Shown one piece after another: positions 62,935-64,000 of a stretch of 64,000 bases of DNA. The translations under genes were made by a program, and so were the position numbers. The DNA is from Ferrimonas sediminum (GTDB taxonomy: Bacteria > Pseudomonadota > Gammaproteobacteria > Enterobacterales > Shewanellaceae), in the NCBI RefSeq assembly GCF_900100175.1, contig NZ_FNEM01000005.1, positions 199,259-263,258 of the forward strand, read 5' to 3'. Position 1 is the first letter of the stretch. The number at the start of each line of letters is the position of its first letter. Below the pieces are notes generated by a model. The model saw only the letters and a program-made list of their open reading frames with translations, searched no databases and was not told the DNA's origin.

Positions 62935-63127
62935 GGCTTCAATTAACAAACCCTAGCCCCTCCCCCTAACAGGAGGGTTTATCCCAACAAATTTAATAAG
63001 GGCCTTAATTAACAAACCCTAGACCCTCCCCCTAATGGGAGGGTTTATCCCAACAAACTTAATAAGGGCCTCAATTAACAAACTCTAGACCCTCCCCCTA
63101 ACGGGAGGGTTTATCTCAATAAATTCT
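62935..63127 (+). repeat. Three tandem 66-bp repeats carrying the CueR-type dyad
   Basis: Units start at about 62935, 63001 and 63067 (AATTAACAAA recurs at 62941, 63007 and 63073). Each contains a dyad CCCTCCCCC...GGAGGGT followed by TTATC, matching the spacer of the island's CueR promoters; the last two have TAGACC, 19 bases, then TTATCC or TTATCT. The region between cusA and the second DUF4382 gene has no coding capacity. The hairpins may also act as terminators of cusA. Confidence 0.8.
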
Positions 63128-63291
63128 ATGGTGTCAGCCACTTAATTTCTCAAGGAACCTCAAACTAATGAAAAAGGCGTTCCAACAAGCAACTTAGATT
63201 CACCTCACCGGCTATTTTGTGAGCCAAACCCTAGATCGCATATAGTCAAAATAGTACATTAGCAATCCATTATATAAAAAGGATGTCGATT

Positions 63292-63699
63292 ATGAAAAGG
63301 TACTGCTTTGTATTATTTCCGCTACTAGTGGCTTGTGGCAGCGACAACGATTCCGCTCCTGCTCCCACACCACCTGACGCTGAAGGCACGGTGTCCATCG
63401 CCATCTCTGATGCCCCGGTGGATAATGTCAGTAGCGTAGTGTTGCAACTGGACTCCATTGATCTGACCCTTCAGCACCAAGGGATCAATGGTGACATAAT
63501 CTCCCTGGATCTATCTGATCAAAACGTTGATTTGCTTGAATACCAAGGAGAACAGGCCGCTTGGTTGATTGAGGGGCAGGGCGTACCCGCCGGCCAGTAT
63601 ATGGCTCACCTAAATGTGGTCGAAGGCAGTGGCGAGGCGTTGTTGATCAATTCACTCTCTGGAAAGACCGCTCCCAAGGGCTTTCCTGGACTTAGTTGA
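63292..63699 (+). pseudogene. Second DUF4382 lipoprotein gene, truncated by an IS5-family element
   Basis: About 135 codons from ATG 63292 (AAAAAGGA upstream); an ATG at 63283 is too close to it. The lipoprotein signal (lipobox LLVACGSD) and the DUF4382 start (GTVSIAISDAPVDNVSSVVL) are intact and similar to 53462, as is VDLLEYQGE. The frame then ends within the adjacent IS element after KGFPGLS, so the C-terminal half, including any His-rich tail, is missing. The last few codons are probably IS-derived. It follows the tandem CueR-dyad repeats, so it was probably copper-regulated. Confidence 0.8.
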
Positions 63700-64000
63700 C
63701 CACCTGACGAACAGGCATACCTAGTCTTATGACTTTGTTCATCGCTTTGACGCCAGCCAACGCTTCACCAACCTGAGCATCGTAATCACGCAGGCTGAGC
63801 TTAGGGCTAATGAGTTGCTTGTAACGATACATCGCCGTCTCAGACAACGAACGCTGGTGATAGTTGTTGTCCTTTTTCCACTGGCTCAACTCGCCATATT
63901 TCAGCGCTTGAACAGCGTCATTTCGGGGATGACCATCTTCCCAGTATCCGGCATTTGAACGCGGCGGAATGGTAGGTTTTGACCGCTTGCGTTGCAGCAG
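63692..64000 (-). mobile_element. IS5-family insertion sequence, transposase C-terminal part (partial)
   Basis: The minus-strand frame from the right edge to 63692 is open for 102 codons. It ends with QVGEALAGVKAMNKVIRLGM, the IS5-group C-terminus, and contains YHQRSLSETAMYRYKQLI, including the Glu of the DDE triad region (RSLxETAxYRxK). Upstream the reading GYWEDGHPRNDAVQAL is also transposase. The N-terminal part lies outside the window. The left end of the IS is near 63675-63690, just inside the disrupted DUF4382 gene. It looks intact as far as can be seen, so it may be a recent insertion. Confidence 0.88.

Noticed and set aside
62935..63127. CRISPR array
   Set aside because: Three units of 66 bp with no unique spacers; the whole unit is repeated, and it contains operator-like dyads. 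There are no cas genes nearby.

Overview
The window is about 57-60 % GC chromosomal DNA from a gammaproteobacterium, probably marine or halophilic. The evidence is an Mrp-type cation/proton antiporter operon, NhaA, CueR/CueP/CusCBA copper handling, a tetraheme lipoprotein cytochrome, a GlyGly-CTERM-like cell-surface protein, and ISL3- and IS5-family insertion sequences. I cannot fix the genus from sequence alone. No rRNA, tRNA or CRISPR array was seen.

Layout. (1) 1-7671, minus strand: a tightly overlapping Mrp antiporter operon (E, universal stress protein, F, G, DUF4040, MbhE-MrpB fusion, C, a 60-codon ORF, D, a MrpA/NuoL-like subunit and a third antiporter-like subunit running off the left edge). 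MrpA is split as in archaeal Mbh/Mrp clusters. (2) 8142-14484, plus strand: an Apea-like HEPN protein followed by a four-gene run ending in a membrane-anchored UPF1-like SF1 helicase, a candidate undescribed module. (3) 14527-18159: an AT-richer block (tetraheme cytochrome, LuxR-type regulator) lying between the helicase 3' end and a decayed second copy of it. (4) 18774-26891: a 2705-residue surface protein with 16 tandem cadherin/Ig-like repeats, a Calx-beta domain, a GlyGly-CTERM-like segment and then, in the same frame, a second signal peptide, beta barrel and OmpA domain. (5) 27285-36790: a YeeE/YedE transporter, then a LysR regulator and a cluster of small-molecule enzymes (ABM, SnoaL-like, peroxiredoxin-like, AhpD-like, SDR, OYE, VOC), interrupted by a decayed ISL3 element. 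The lysR gene and the AhpD-SDR-OYE-VOC operon share an upstream palindrome. (6) 37080-40141: a large exported protein of unknown function and a Crp/Fnr regulator. (7) 40599-47502: nhaA-acnA-fumC, translationally coupled and flanked by two diverged direct copies of an integrase 5' region.

(8) 47631-64000: a copper-resistance island. A leftward operon runs from a CueR-type promoter (copA, cupredoxin, DUF2933, ICMT-like, Met/His-rich protein, HMA-like, DUF5676). Rightward lie a frameshifted cueR, a DUF4382 lipoprotein, a Cys-rich exported protein, cueP, a small membrane protein and cusCBA. Three promoters with the 19-bp MerR/CueR spacer are visible, plus three tandem 66-bp repeats carrying the same dyad. 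The island ends with a second DUF4382 gene cut off by an IS5-family element that runs off the right edge. Together these genes would pump cytosolic Cu(I) to the periplasm (CopA), bind it there (CueP, Met/His-rich and cupredoxin proteins) and expel it (CusCBA).
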